A DNA stretch of 64,000 nt from an uncultured Tenacibaculum sp. (GTDB lineage Bacteria > Bacteroidota > Bacteroidia > Flavobacteriales > Flavobacteriaceae): assembly GCF_947494125.1 (NCBI RefSeq), contig NZ_CANLTU010000009.1, forward strand, positions 62,001-126,000. The letters run 5' to 3'. Each line of letters opens with the position of its first letter. Position 1 is the first letter of the stretch. This document shows, one piece after another, positions 43,631-52,231 of this stretch. Below the pieces are notes generated by a model. That model saw only the letters and a list, made by a program, of their open reading frames with translations. It was not told the DNA's origin and did not search any database. The position numbers and the translations under genes were made by a program.

Positions 43631-44746
43631 ATGGAAGTTTTAAGTCAATTATCATTGTTTAGCTATCTATTAGCTTCTTTTTCAGCTATTATGATAGGTT
43701 TTTTGTTTTTAACATTGAAATTAAAAAAACAAAAAGGAAATATTTTTTTAATTCTTTTTTTATGGGCATTGGGTTTTAATATATTAAGTGACTTTCTTAG
43801 TGATGAAGAGGTGGCAAGTATTTTTAATCAAATTTCAATAGAAATTAATAGCTATTTATTTATTATACCTTCATTATTTCTTTATATCGTTTTTATAACT
43901 AAAGAAAAGAGGGGGTTCTGGTGGTTATTTTTGTATTTACCTGGAATGTTATTAAATGTAATTCCTTTTAGAGATACTGAATTAGAAGAATTATTATATG
44001 AACTAGTATATCTTTTAACTAACATTCCATTATTAATTACTGCCTTTTATTTACTTAAAAAATATAGAGTGAAATTAGAGAGTTATTATTCTTATGTAGA
44101 AAACAAAACACTTTCTTGGATAAAAGTGATTATGCTTACTATTGTTGGATTACACATTTTTATGTTTTTAAGTGGATTATTATTAATAAATATAGAAAAT
44201 GAATTTACGGAAGTTTTAATTGATTTTATTGTAAGCTTAGTAACTTTTTTCATTGTGTATTGGATAGGGTATAATGGATTTCAACAGGTAGCCTATATAA
44301 ACGAAGTTTCTAATAAAATAGCTAAGATTGAAATTAAGGAAGAGAGTGTTGAAAATTGTGTAAAAATTAATGAAAAAATTGACGATTTAAAATTTAAAGA
44401 ACTTTATTTTAAAATAGAAGAAGAGAAGTATTATAAGAACCCTAATTTAACTATAAAATTGTTGTCTGAATTATTAACTATCAAAGAAAGAGAGTTATCT
44501 AATTTAATAAACTTATGTGCTAAAAAGAATTTTCATCATTTTATCAACCAATTAAGAGTACTTGAGTTTAAGAAATTGATTGAGTCTGATAAAGCAATGC
44601 AATATTCAATATTAGGACTTGCTAAAGATGCAGGTTTTTCTTCAAAATCAACCTTTTATAAAGTGTTTAAAGAAGTAGAAGGAATAACTCCAAGTGAATA
44701 TAAAAGCAGGCTAAAGAGTCCGAATACGTGTTCTAGGACTTGTTAA
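43631..44746 (+). CDS. 7TM-sensor AraC-type transcriptional regulator
   Basis: 371 residues. The N-terminal 220 residues hold about seven hydrophobic helices, the first being SYLLASFSAIMIGFLFLTL (about 11-29). The cytoplasmic C-terminus is an AraC-type DNA-binding domain (about 257-371) with KELLTIKERELSNLINLCAK-like and LAKDAGFSSKSTFYKVFKEV (about 332-351) helices, and GITPSEYKSRL as the closing signature. Such membrane-anchored AraC proteins sense an unknown extracytoplasmic or membrane signal. It lies upstream of the small lipocalin-like gene and the sterol desaturase/DUF5686 operon, its likeliest targets by position. Confidence 0.8.
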   Translation: MEVLSQLSLFSYLLASFSAIMIGFLFLTLKLKKQKGNIFLILFLWALGFNILSDFLSDEEVASIFNQISIEINSYLFIIPSLFLYIVFITKEKRGFWWLFLYLPGMLLNVIPFRDTELEELLYELVYLLTNIPLLITAFYLLKKYRVKLESYYSYVENKTLSWIKVIMLTIVGLHIFMFLSGLLLINIENEFTEVLIDFIVSLVTFFIVYWIGYNGFQQVAYINEVSNKIAKIEIKEESVENCVKINEKIDDLKFKELYFKIEEEKYYKNPNLTIKLLSELLTIKERELSNLINLCAKKNFHHFINQLRVLEFKKLIESDKAMQYSILGLAKDAGFSSKSTFYKVFKEVEGITPSEYKSRLKSPNTCSRTC

Positions 44747-44818
44747 AAAGAATTTTTTTAATCGTGTAGCGTTTCTTTGCTGACTGGTAATTGTAAAATC
44801 TTATTGAAGGGATAAAAT

Positions 44819-44834
44819 TACTTTTCTAAAAGTA
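44819..44834. repeat. 16-nt inverted repeat before the lipocalin-like gene
   Basis: TACTTTT-CT-AAAAGTA, 27 nt before the start codon at 44862. A small operator-like site. Confidence 0.35.
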
Positions 44835-44861
44835 CATGTTTAATTTTTAAAACAATTCAGA

Positions 44862-45236
44862 ATGAAAAAAATAATCATAACAATAGTTATACTTTGGTTA
44901 GGAAATGCACCAGCTCAATGTCAAGAAATTTCAAAACAAATTTTTGGTAAATGGGAATTAAAAGAGGTTGAAGCAATGGGGCAAAAAGGAACACCTTTAG
45001 ACGTTTTTGGAGTTGCAGAAGCATACCAAGAATACAAAAAACCAAATAAATTTGTTGGATTCCTAGGGGAAAAAGTAAATGGGGGATTTACTGTAGATAA
45101 CAAATCAAAAACGATTACTGTAAAAGTAGGTAATGAAAGTACAGTCTTTAAAATTAAGAGTTTTACTGCTCAAAAAATGGTGTTAAATATAGCTTCAGAG
45201 GAGGGAACTTTGACACTTCACTATCAAAAAAAATAA
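44862..45236 (+). CDS. Small exported lipocalin-like protein
   Basis: 124 residues with a signal peptide (KIIITIVILWLGNAPAQ, about 2-18). The mature part has FGKWELKEVEAMGQKG and later strands GGFTVDNKSKTITVKVGNES and EEGTLTLHYQKK. The G-x-W near the first strand is the lipocalin-like mark. It probably folds as a small beta-barrel binding a hydrophobic ligand, outside the inner membrane. The ligand is unknown. The gene lies between the AraC regulator and the desaturase gene with 160 nt to the latter, so it is possibly its own unit. Confidence 0.55.
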   Translation: MKKIIITIVILWLGNAPAQCQEISKQIFGKWELKEVEAMGQKGTPLDVFGVAEAYQEYKKPNKFVGFLGEKVNGGFTVDNKSKTITVKVGNESTVFKIKSFTAQKMVLNIASEEGTLTLHYQKK

Positions 45237-45396
45237 CAACGATTTAATTATTATCAAATCTAATATTTAACTCTATAGCTAGAGTGATATTATTATTTGT
45301 CTTGTGTTATGTTTATAAGTAAGCATAATGCAGGATAGGATAACTATAGCTTTCAACCAGCCAAACTAACGTTATAGTCATTTAAAAAAAACTACT

Positions 45397-46245
45397 ATGT
45401 CAGTATTTTATGAAAACCCTTTGGTTTTACAATTAACAGTTTATGCTTTTATTATTTTTTTCTTTTGGGGATTAGAATTAAGACTATTTTCTCAAGAATT
45501 AAAACATAAAGCGCTTCATTCATTATTAAATGCAAAGTTTATAATATTTGTATTACCAGTACAAATAGGACTCTCTACCATTGTATTTATGGTCGCTAAT
45601 TGGACAGTAAATGAAAAATGGGGATTACTTTACCAATTGCCTTTGGAAGAATATTCTATACTACATTTTATTGTAGCTTTTATATGCATTGATTTTTTTG
45701 ATTATTGGTATCATGTCATGATGCATAGAGTGCCTATTTTCTGGAGATTTCACCAAGTACACCATAGTGATATGGATGTAGATATATCAACAACGGTAAG
45801 AGAACATCCTGGAGAAACAACAGTTAGAGTAAGTTTTTTAATAGCAATTGTTTTTGTTTTAGGTGTACCTGTAGAGTTTTTATTAATAAAGCAATTTATT
45901 CAAAGCTTTATTAATTTAACCTCTCATTCAAAAGCAAAATTACCGGATAGATTAAATAATATCATATCACTTCTTTTTGTAACTCCAAATACACATCATA
46001 TACATCATCATTATGTATTGCCACAAACTGATAGTAACTATGGAGATATATTTTCTATATGGGATCGTTTATTTTCTACTTTCAGTAAAATGAAACAATC
46101 AGAAATTGTTCATGGAATAGACACTAATATGGATGTGGAGGAGAATAAAGATTTTAAAAATTTAATTACACGACCATTTGATGAAAATAGAGAGCATTCA
46201 ACTAATCCTATTTATAAAAAAGTAAAGTTAAAAGCAGTAAAATAG
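45397..46245 (+). CDS. Sterol desaturase/fatty-acid hydroxylase family membrane enzyme
   Basis: 282 residues with several transmembrane helices (VLQLTVYAFIIFFFWGLELR, FIIFVLPVQIGLSTIVFMV, YSILHFIVAFICIDFF). The three histidine clusters for the di-iron centre are present: DYWYHVMMH (about 106-114), WRFHQVHHSD (about 116-125) and NTHHIHHHY (about 197-205). The enzyme hydroxylates or desaturates lipids using oxygen at the inner membrane. The substrate (sterol, fatty acid or carotenoid) cannot be told. It is followed after 7 nt by the DUF5686 gene, so the two are in one operon. Confidence 0.85.
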   Translation: MSVFYENPLVLQLTVYAFIIFFFWGLELRLFSQELKHKALHSLLNAKFIIFVLPVQIGLSTIVFMVANWTVNEKWGLLYQLPLEEYSILHFIVAFICIDFFDYWYHVMMHRVPIFWRFHQVHHSDMDVDISTTVREHPGETTVRVSFLIAIVFVLGVPVEFLLIKQFIQSFINLTSHSKAKLPDRLNNIISLLFVTPNTHHIHHHYVLPQTDSNYGDIFSIWDRLFSTFSKMKQSEIVHGIDTNMDVEENKDFKNLITRPFDENREHSTNPIYKKVKLKAVK

Positions 46246-46252
46246 TTTTAGG

Positions 46253-48760
46253 ATGAAGATGAAGTTAGTAGTAGCGTTTATTTTTTTATACGCTGCATTA
46301 AGTGCGCAGACAAAAGTAAATGGGAAAATTGTAGATGAAAATAATGAGCCTTTACCTTACGTAAATGTTTTTTTTAAAGGCACTAGTATTGGTACTGTAA
46401 GCGATGAAAAAGGAGAGTTTTATATACAAAGCTCCAAAAAACAATCAATAATATCTATCGTCTTTTTAGGGTTTCAAACGCAAGAAATTGAGTTAAAAAA
46501 CAGGATAACCAATGCTTTAAAGGTGACATTAAAAGAAGATAATACCACATTAGAAGAGGTGGTTATAGTTAAAAGACCTAAAAAAAGACTCAAGAAGAAA
46601 GAAAATCCAGCTTATCAAATACTAAAAGAAATTTGGAAAAAGAAGAAAAAAAATGGTCTTTCATTGGTAAATGCATATCAGTATGATCAGTATAACTCTA
46701 GGGAATTAGGGTTTGGGAATATGGATAGTGCATTTGTACGTAAAGTATTACGTAATAAATTTAAAGACTTAAAAGATTACGTGCAAAATAATTATCATAA
46801 TGATAGCTATTACATACCAGTTGAGTTTATTGAAAAAAGCGAGAAAGTTTATGGAAATAATTTATTACATATAGAAAGGCGAGATGTAGAAGGAGAACGA
46901 AAAATAGGAATACATCAATTAGGAAAATATGTAGATAGAGCGACTACTATTTTTAAAGAAATAGATATATACAATGATGATGTTTTTATTTTAGATAAAA
47001 CATTTGTAAGTCCAATTTCAACGTCAGGTTTTGGGAGTTATGACTATGTATTATCAGATAGCACTATAGTAAATAATAGAAAAGAATATACAATTCATTT
47101 TTTTCCTCGTCAAAAAGGAGACTTGGTATTTAAAGGTCACATGAAAGTTGCCGATAAAAGTTTTGCTCTAACGTCTATTGAAATGGAAATTTTAAAAGAT
47201 GTAAATCTAAATTTTGTAAGAGATTTATCAATAGAAAAAACTTTTTTATTAAAAAACGATAGTATTTATTTACCAAAAACAAATAAGTATAAGGGAGAGT
47301 TTACTTTTTTAACAAAAAATAATAAGGAAAAGGGTATTTATTTGGTGAAAAAAGAAAAGTTTTCAAAGTATGTTTTTGATAGAGAAAAATCGGCAGCTTT
47401 TTATGATGTAAAAATAGTACAGAATTCAGCAAATCAATTTAAAAAGGCAGATTCGTATTGGGACACTAAGCAAGATGAAACAACAAAAAATACATTTAAG
47501 CTTGTAAATAAAGTAAAGTCTAGCAGTAAAGTAAAAAAGATAACAGGCACAATATATACACTTTCAGATGGATATTTTACACCAATAACAGGAATACAGT
47601 TAGGGAATTTATTTACAACAACTGCAAAAAATGATATTGAAGGAATAAGGTTACGATTAGGTTTTAGAACTTTTAAAACCAATAATGACCGAATGAAATT
47701 GTTAGGGTACGGAGCGTATGGTTTTAAAGATAAAAAGTTTAAATATGGTATAGAAGGAAGATATTTAATGTCATCAAAACCAAGAATAACTTTAGGAGCA
47801 GCTTATTTAAATGATGTTGAACAAATGGGTTTTACAAGGTTTAATGAAAGAGATTTAATACCACAACCAGATAAGGGACCGAAAGCAGTTTTTGTAAGAG
47901 GTGATAATTATTTCTTAGCAAAAGTTAAAAAGAAAATGTTTCGATTTGATGTAGAAGTAGCAGAAAACTTTAACATGGGAATTAAGTTAGCTCATGAAAA
48001 AATTACTTCAGCAGATTCTAAACGTTTTTCTATGGCGTTTTTTGATAAAAGAAAGAATAAAACAATAAATGTAACTAAAGATGTCTATTCAGATTTTTAT
48101 TTAAGTTACCAGCCAGGTAGAGTTACAGAAGGTTTTGGAGTTGATAGACAATTAGGAACAAAACTACATCCTAAATTATTGGTGAATTATAAAAAAGCGT
48201 ACAAAGGAGTTTTTGGAGGGAATGTAGATTATGAGAAGCTTTCAATACTATATAATCATCCTTTGCAAGTTGGTAAATTTGGAGTGTTTGATCCAACAAT
48301 AATTATAGCAAAAACATTTGGTAAAACACCACTGTCAGTATTAACTGCAGTTCCATCAAACCAAACATACTTTCTAACACCAAATACTTTTGCATTGTTA
48401 GATTATTATGATTTTGTTGCTGATAGCTCAGTAGAAGGGCATTTTGAACAACATTTTAATGGGTTATTATTTAACCGTATTCCATTAATTAAAAAGTTAG
48501 GTTTAAGAAGTTTACTAACTTTTAGAGCGGTTTATGGAAGTATTTCAAATAGAAATAAAAAAATAAATAGATCAACAATAAAATATGTAGCGCCAAATAA
48601 GAAACCATATTTTGAATACGGATTTGGAATAGAAAATATAGGTTATGGAAACTTGAGACCTTTAAGAGTTGACTTTATCTGGCGAGGTGATTTTAAGAAT
48701 GTAAATGGACCTGTGAGTCCGGGTTTCGGAATACGAGTTGGTTTTAAAACATCATTTTAA
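46253..48760 (+). CDS. DUF5686 outer-membrane protein with carboxypeptidase-regulatory domain
   Basis: 835 residues: a signal peptide ending in ALSAQ (19), a CarboxypepD-reg-like beta domain (about 20-105, VNGKIVDENNEPLPYVNVFF), and a linker rich in Lys (RPKKRLKKKENPAYQ). A long region follows with LEFMKV-like strands (YYIPVEFIEKSEKVYGNNL, about 180-198), and the beta-rich C-terminal half ends in FGIRVGFKTSF. It is a flavobacterial DUF5686-type protein, probably at the outer membrane, function unknown. It sits 7 nt after the desaturase gene and is followed by DUF6134 after 3 nt, so the three form an operon. Confidence 0.78.
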   Translation: MKMKLVVAFIFLYAALSAQTKVNGKIVDENNEPLPYVNVFFKGTSIGTVSDEKGEFYIQSSKKQSIISIVFLGFQTQEIELKNRITNALKVTLKEDNTTLEEVVIVKRPKKRLKKKENPAYQILKEIWKKKKKNGLSLVNAYQYDQYNSRELGFGNMDSAFVRKVLRNKFKDLKDYVQNNYHNDSYYIPVEFIEKSEKVYGNNLLHIERRDVEGERKIGIHQLGKYVDRATTIFKEIDIYNDDVFILDKTFVSPISTSGFGSYDYVLSDSTIVNNRKEYTIHFFPRQKGDLVFKGHMKVADKSFALTSIEMEILKDVNLNFVRDLSIEKTFLLKNDSIYLPKTNKYKGEFTFLTKNNKEKGIYLVKKEKFSKYVFDREKSAAFYDVKIVQNSANQFKKADSYWDTKQDETTKNTFKLVNKVKSSSKVKKITGTIYTLSDGYFTPITGIQLGNLFTTTAKNDIEGIRLRLGFRTFKTNNDRMKLLGYGAYGFKDKKFKYGIEGRYLMSSKPRITLGAAYLNDVEQMGFTRFNERDLIPQPDKGPKAVFVRGDNYFLAKVKKKMFRFDVEVAENFNMGIKLAHEKITSADSKRFSMAFFDKRKNKTINVTKDVYSDFYLSYQPGRVTEGFGVDRQLGTKLHPKLLVNYKKAYKGVFGGNVDYEKLSILYNHPLQVGKFGVFDPTIIIAKTFGKTPLSVLTAVPSNQTYFLTPNTFALLDYYDFVADSSVEGHFEQHFNGLLFNRIPLIKKLGLRSLLTFRAVYGSISNRNKKINRSTIKYVAPNKKPYFEYGFGIENIGYGNLRPLRVDFIWRGDFKNVNGPVSPGFGIRVGFKTSF

Positions 48761-48763
48761 TAT

Positions 48764-49393
48764 ATGAAAAGTAAATTTCAAATTATAATAATAATTGTAC
48801 TGTTTTTAATGAATGTAACTTTATTATATGGGCAAGAATACACCTATGATGTAAAAGTTTTTGGAAACAAAATAGGAACAGTAATAGCTAATAGAATTCA
48901 AAAAGGTTCACAAACTATCTATAAAACAAGTTCATTATCATCAATTCGTTTTTTTGGAAAGAAAGAAATAGCAACATTTATGGAAACTGTTTATGATGAT
49001 AATGTTTTAAAAAGTAGTTTCTATGAAGTTAAAAAGAATGGAAAAGTAAGAGAGAAATCGGTTTTAGAATATAAAAAGGGCAAGTACTTTGTAATAACAG
49101 ATGGTAAAGAAACGGATCATGATAAACCAATTGTGATGAGTACAATAATGTTAACGTATCATAAACCTAAAAATAACCAGAGAGTATTTGAAGAAGTAGG
49201 AGGTTTTTATAAAACAATGACAAAAATAAATGCAAATCAATTTGATTTAATAAACTCTAAGAGCAGGCATAAAGACACGTATATTTATAATAAAGAAGGT
49301 GTTTTAGAAAAGTGTATTGTTAGAAAAACACTTTTTAATTTTGAAATGGTATTAAAATCGATAAAAAAGAAAAAAGAGGTTGGTAAATTATAA
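48764..49393 (+). CDS. DUF6134 exported protein
   Basis: 209 residues with a signal peptide (FQIIIIIVLFLMNVTLLYGQ, about 4-23), then a beta-rich mature part: YTYDVKVFGNKIGTVIANRI (about 26-45), IYKTSSLSSIRFFGKKEIAT, and FETVYDDN-like strands up to a basic C-terminus. This matches the DUF6134 family, of unknown function, probably periplasmic. It is the last gene of the desaturase/DUF5686 operon, and its end overlaps the convergent HExxH gene by 6 nt. Confidence 0.72.
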   Translation: MKSKFQIIIIIVLFLMNVTLLYGQEYTYDVKVFGNKIGTVIANRIQKGSQTIYKTSSLSSIRFFGKKEIATFMETVYDDNVLKSSFYEVKKNGKVREKSVLEYKKGKYFVITDGKETDHDKPIVMSTIMLTYHKPKNNQRVFEEVGGFYKTMTKINANQFDLINSKSRHKDTYIYNKEGVLEKCIVRKTLFNFEMVLKSIKKKKEVGKL

Positions 49394-49738
49394 GTAATTA
49401 ATAAAACTCCAGAATTTTCTTTTTTCTAAATAATATAAGTTGTTTTCATTTAAATAAGCTTCTCGTTCAAAACTTAAATTTTTGTAAGCTAAGTGTTTGT
49501 TTTTGTATATAATTAATTTAATGAGCCATTCAATAATGTAGAATAAAAAAAAGAAAACAATTAAAAGCTCTTGCTGTTGTTTTAAATGGATTTTTTCATG
49601 ATTTATAAGTTCATAATTATATCTCAAATCTTTCCTTTTTATAAATATAAAGGGATATAAAGTTAAGCCAATAAAACCTTTTGGAATGATATGTTTAGAT
49701 ATAAAAATCATAAAAAAATATGATGTAAAAGTAGCCAT
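49388..49738 (-). CDS. Small membrane protein with HExxH metallopeptidase-like motif
   Basis: 116 residues. A hydrophobic N-terminus (FTSYFFMIFISKHIIPKGFI) is followed by a soluble loop with the motif NHEKIHLKQQQE (His53, Glu54, His57), a membrane helix (LLIVFFFLFYIIEWLIKLII, about 64-83), and FEREAYLNEN near 95. HExxH plus a downstream Glu resembles the minimal catalytic core of M48/M56 membrane peptidases, but the protein is far shorter than those (over 250 residues). It could be an active small protease or a relic. It lies convergent with the DUF6134 gene. Confidence 0.5.
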   Translation of the reverse strand: MATFTSYFFMIFISKHIIPKGFIGLTLYPFIFIKRKDLRYNYELINHEKIHLKQQQELLIVFFFLFYIIEWLIKLIIYKNKHLAYKNLSFEREAYLNENNLYYLEKRKFWSFINYL

Positions 49739-49769
49739 TTTATATTTTATAATATGAAAAAGCTATGTT

Positions 49770-50654
49770 TTAAGAAGTAATTTTTTCTAAAAGAGAAGCA
49801 ACAATAGGGTTTCTATTGTTTTTATCCCATACTACGGATAAGGTAGTTCGTTGAGGTATTTTATGTAACTCAATAAATTTTACATCCATGTTATAACCTT
49901 TTTGAAGTGACTTAGGAACAATAGATAAACCAAAATTATTTTCAACTAATTTATATATCGAAGCAGCATGTATAGTATTATGAGAAACAATAGGAGAGAA
50001 GCCACTCTCGTCGAAAATTTGCATTACTTTTTCATAGTAAGAAGGACTGTATGAAGGATCAAATAAAATAAAAGATTCGTTTTTTAATTGATGAAGTCCT
50101 TTGAAATTATCAACATTTACTGGATGTTCTTTAGGTAAAACCAGACAAAAAGATTCTTTTAAAATAGGTTTAATAGCAAGACCTCTAGGTACACGATCTA
50201 AACGAACAAAACCTATATCAATATCATGAGATAAAAGACTATCAATTTGTTTTTGATTGTCCATTTCTTTTAAGCCAAATTGAACATTAGGATATTTTTT
50301 TTTAAACTGAATTAATAAATTAGGAATAATATCTTGCATAGCAGATCCAACATAGCCAAACTCTAGTTTACCATCTTTTCCATCTTGGAGAAGTTTAGCA
50401 TAATCTAAAATATTATCTAAGTTTTTAAGATTCCTAGTAAGCTCATTTTTAAGATATAAGCCAGCTGGAGTTAACTGAACTTTTCGATTGTGACGAATAA
50501 ATAATTGAATACCAATATCATCTTCCATTTGTTTAATTTGTCTACTCAACCCAGGTTGCGAAATAAAAAGCCGTTCAGCAGCTTTTCTAAAATGTAAATC
50601 TTCAGCAACAGCCAAAAAATAACGAAAATGTCTTAACTCTATTTGATAACTCAT
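49770..50654 (-). CDS. LysR-family transcriptional regulator
   Basis: 294 residues: an N-terminal winged helix with LRHFRYFLAVAEDLHFRKAAE and RLFISQPGLSRQIKQMEDDIG (about 7-50), then the LysR substrate-binding fold (about 92-290) with GYVGSAMQDIIPNL and VKLIPIYKLVENNFGLSIVP-like strands. It is divergent from hutH with a shared promoter region, so it is the likely regulator of the hut genes. The effector could be histidine or urocanate (inference). The gene ends 32 nt before the HExxH gene on the same strand. Confidence 0.85.
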   Translation of the reverse strand: MSYQIELRHFRYFLAVAEDLHFRKAAERLFISQPGLSRQIKQMEDDIGIQLFIRHNRKVQLTPAGLYLKNELTRNLKNLDNILDYAKLLQDGKDGKLEFGYVGSAMQDIIPNLLIQFKKKYPNVQFGLKEMDNQKQIDSLLSHDIDIGFVRLDRVPRGLAIKPILKESFCLVLPKEHPVNVDNFKGLHQLKNESFILFDPSYSPSYYEKVMQIFDESGFSPIVSHNTIHAASIYKLVENNFGLSIVPKSLQKGYNMDVKFIELHKIPQRTTLSVVWDKNNRNPIVASLLEKITS

Positions 50655-50712
50655 GGTTATTATTTATTGATAAAGATGATATTGTTAGTTATCAAAAATA
50701 AAAATAACTTTG
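50642..50712. promoter_or_regulatory. Divergent LysR/hutH promoter and operator region
   Basis: ATTG (50681-50684), a 20-nt spacer and TAACTTTG (50705-50712) form the hutH promoter, which makes ATG 50733 the natural start and excludes the upstream frame start at 50643. The arms TTTGATAAC (50642-50650) and GTTATCAAA (50688-50696) are exact inverted repeats 37 nt apart; the second overlaps the -33 region. Confidence 0.6.
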
Positions 50713-50732
50713 TAGAAAATGAAATAAAAGAC

Positions 50733-52220
50733 ATGTTTAAATACGGAATAGATAACTTAACGGTAGATAAAGTAATTGCAATTGCTGAGGGAACTTTAAA
50801 AGCAGAAATAACATCTGAAGCTAAAGATAAGATAAATGTGTGTAGAGGGAAAGTAGATAAAATGGCAAATTCTGATGCCGCTATCTATGGTATAAATACA
50901 GGTTTTGGACCTTTGTGTGATGTGCAAATTACACCAGAAGAGACTAGTAAGTTACAAGAAAATTTGTTAATTACACATGCCGTTGGAGTAGGAAACCCGA
51001 TAGAGAAAAAGCTATCTAAAATAATGATGATATGTAAAGTGCAAGCATTATGTCAAGGGTTTTCAGGAGTACGTATAGAAATGATAGAACGTATTGTGTA
51101 TTTTATTGAGAATAATTTATTGCCAGTAGTTCCAGAACAAGGATCAGTTGGAGCATCAGGAGATTTGGCACCATTATCACATCTTTTTTTACCATTGTTA
51201 GGAGAAGGGGAGTTTTGGGTAGGAGATACTATAGTACCTTCTAAAGAAGTATTAACAAAAAATAATTTAGAGCCTTTAGTATTAGAAGCAAAAGAAGGTT
51301 TAGGATTAATAAATGGAACTCAGTTTATTTTAGCACACGCTATCTTAGGCTTAAAAAAAATGGAATATTTATTGGATTTAGCAGATGTAGCTGGAGCTAT
51401 GACCTTAGAAGGGTATTCAGGAAATGTATCACCATTTAAAGAGGAATTACACAAAATCCGTCCGTTTAAAGGAAATTTAAAGGTAGCAGAGCGTATGCGA
51501 ATGTTATTAAAAGATTCTCAAAATGCACAAGATACTAGTTTTCCTAGAGTACAAGACCCATATTCTATTCGTTGTATGCCACAAGTACATGGAGCTTCAA
51601 GAAATGCATTTTACCATTTAAACGAATTGGCAGAAATAGAAATGAATTCGGTAACGGATAATCCAATTGTGTTAAGTGAAACAGAAGCAATATCAGGAGG
51701 AAACTTTCATGGGCAACCTTTAGCAATGGCATTAGATTACGCTTCAATAGCAGCATCAGAGCTAGGAAACATTGCAGATAGACGTTGTTATTTATTATTA
51801 GAAGGGAAGTACGGTTTACCAAGATTGCTTACAGAAGCAGGAGGATTAAACTCAGGGTTTATGATTCCTCAGTACACTACAGCAGCACTAGTAACAGAAA
51901 ATAAATCGTTATGTTTTCCTCCATCGGCAGATAGCGTTCCAACATCATTAGGACAAGAAGATCATGTATCTATGGGAAGTATTTCAGGACGTAAATTCAA
52001 TCAAATTCTAGGAAATATAGATAAAATATTCGCAATAGAGTTTATGTATGCGGCACAAGCTATGGATTTTAGAAGACCAAATACATTTTCACCTATCATA
52101 GAAGGTAATTTTAAGTTAATTAGAAATAAAGTAGCTAAATTAGAAGATGATAGAGTGTTGAAAGATGATATCAATGCATTGGTAAATATGGTTAAGAATC
52201 AAGAATTTAAAGTAGCTTAA
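50733..52220 (+). CDS. hutH: Histidine ammonia-lyase
   Basis: 495 residues; deaminates histidine to urocanate, the first step of histidine degradation in the cytosol. The MIO-forming tripeptide is in SVGASGDLAPLSH near residue 138-150, NTGFGPLCDV near 52-61, INGTQFI near 193, and FSPIIEGN near the end. The start codon is 50733 (MFKYGIDN); the frame extends upstream to 50643 but that lies before the promoter box at 50705-50712. It is followed by hutU after 11 nt. Confidence 0.95.
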   Translation: MFKYGIDNLTVDKVIAIAEGTLKAEITSEAKDKINVCRGKVDKMANSDAAIYGINTGFGPLCDVQITPEETSKLQENLLITHAVGVGNPIEKKLSKIMMICKVQALCQGFSGVRIEMIERIVYFIENNLLPVVPEQGSVGASGDLAPLSHLFLPLLGEGEFWVGDTIVPSKEVLTKNNLEPLVLEAKEGLGLINGTQFILAHAILGLKKMEYLLDLADVAGAMTLEGYSGNVSPFKEELHKIRPFKGNLKVAERMRMLLKDSQNAQDTSFPRVQDPYSIRCMPQVHGASRNAFYHLNELAEIEMNSVTDNPIVLSETEAISGGNFHGQPLAMALDYASIAASELGNIADRRCYLLLEGKYGLPRLLTEAGGLNSGFMIPQYTTAALVTENKSLCFPPSADSVPTSLGQEDHVSMGSISGRKFNQILGNIDKIFAIEFMYAAQAMDFRRPNTFSPIIEGNFKLIRNKVAKLEDDRVLKDDINALVNMVKNQEFKVA

Positions 52221-52231
52221 AAATAGAAATT

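Noticed and set aside
50643..50732. N-terminal extension of hutH (30 codons)
   Set aside because: The promoter box at 50705-50712 lies inside it, and the extension does not resemble HutH N-termini.
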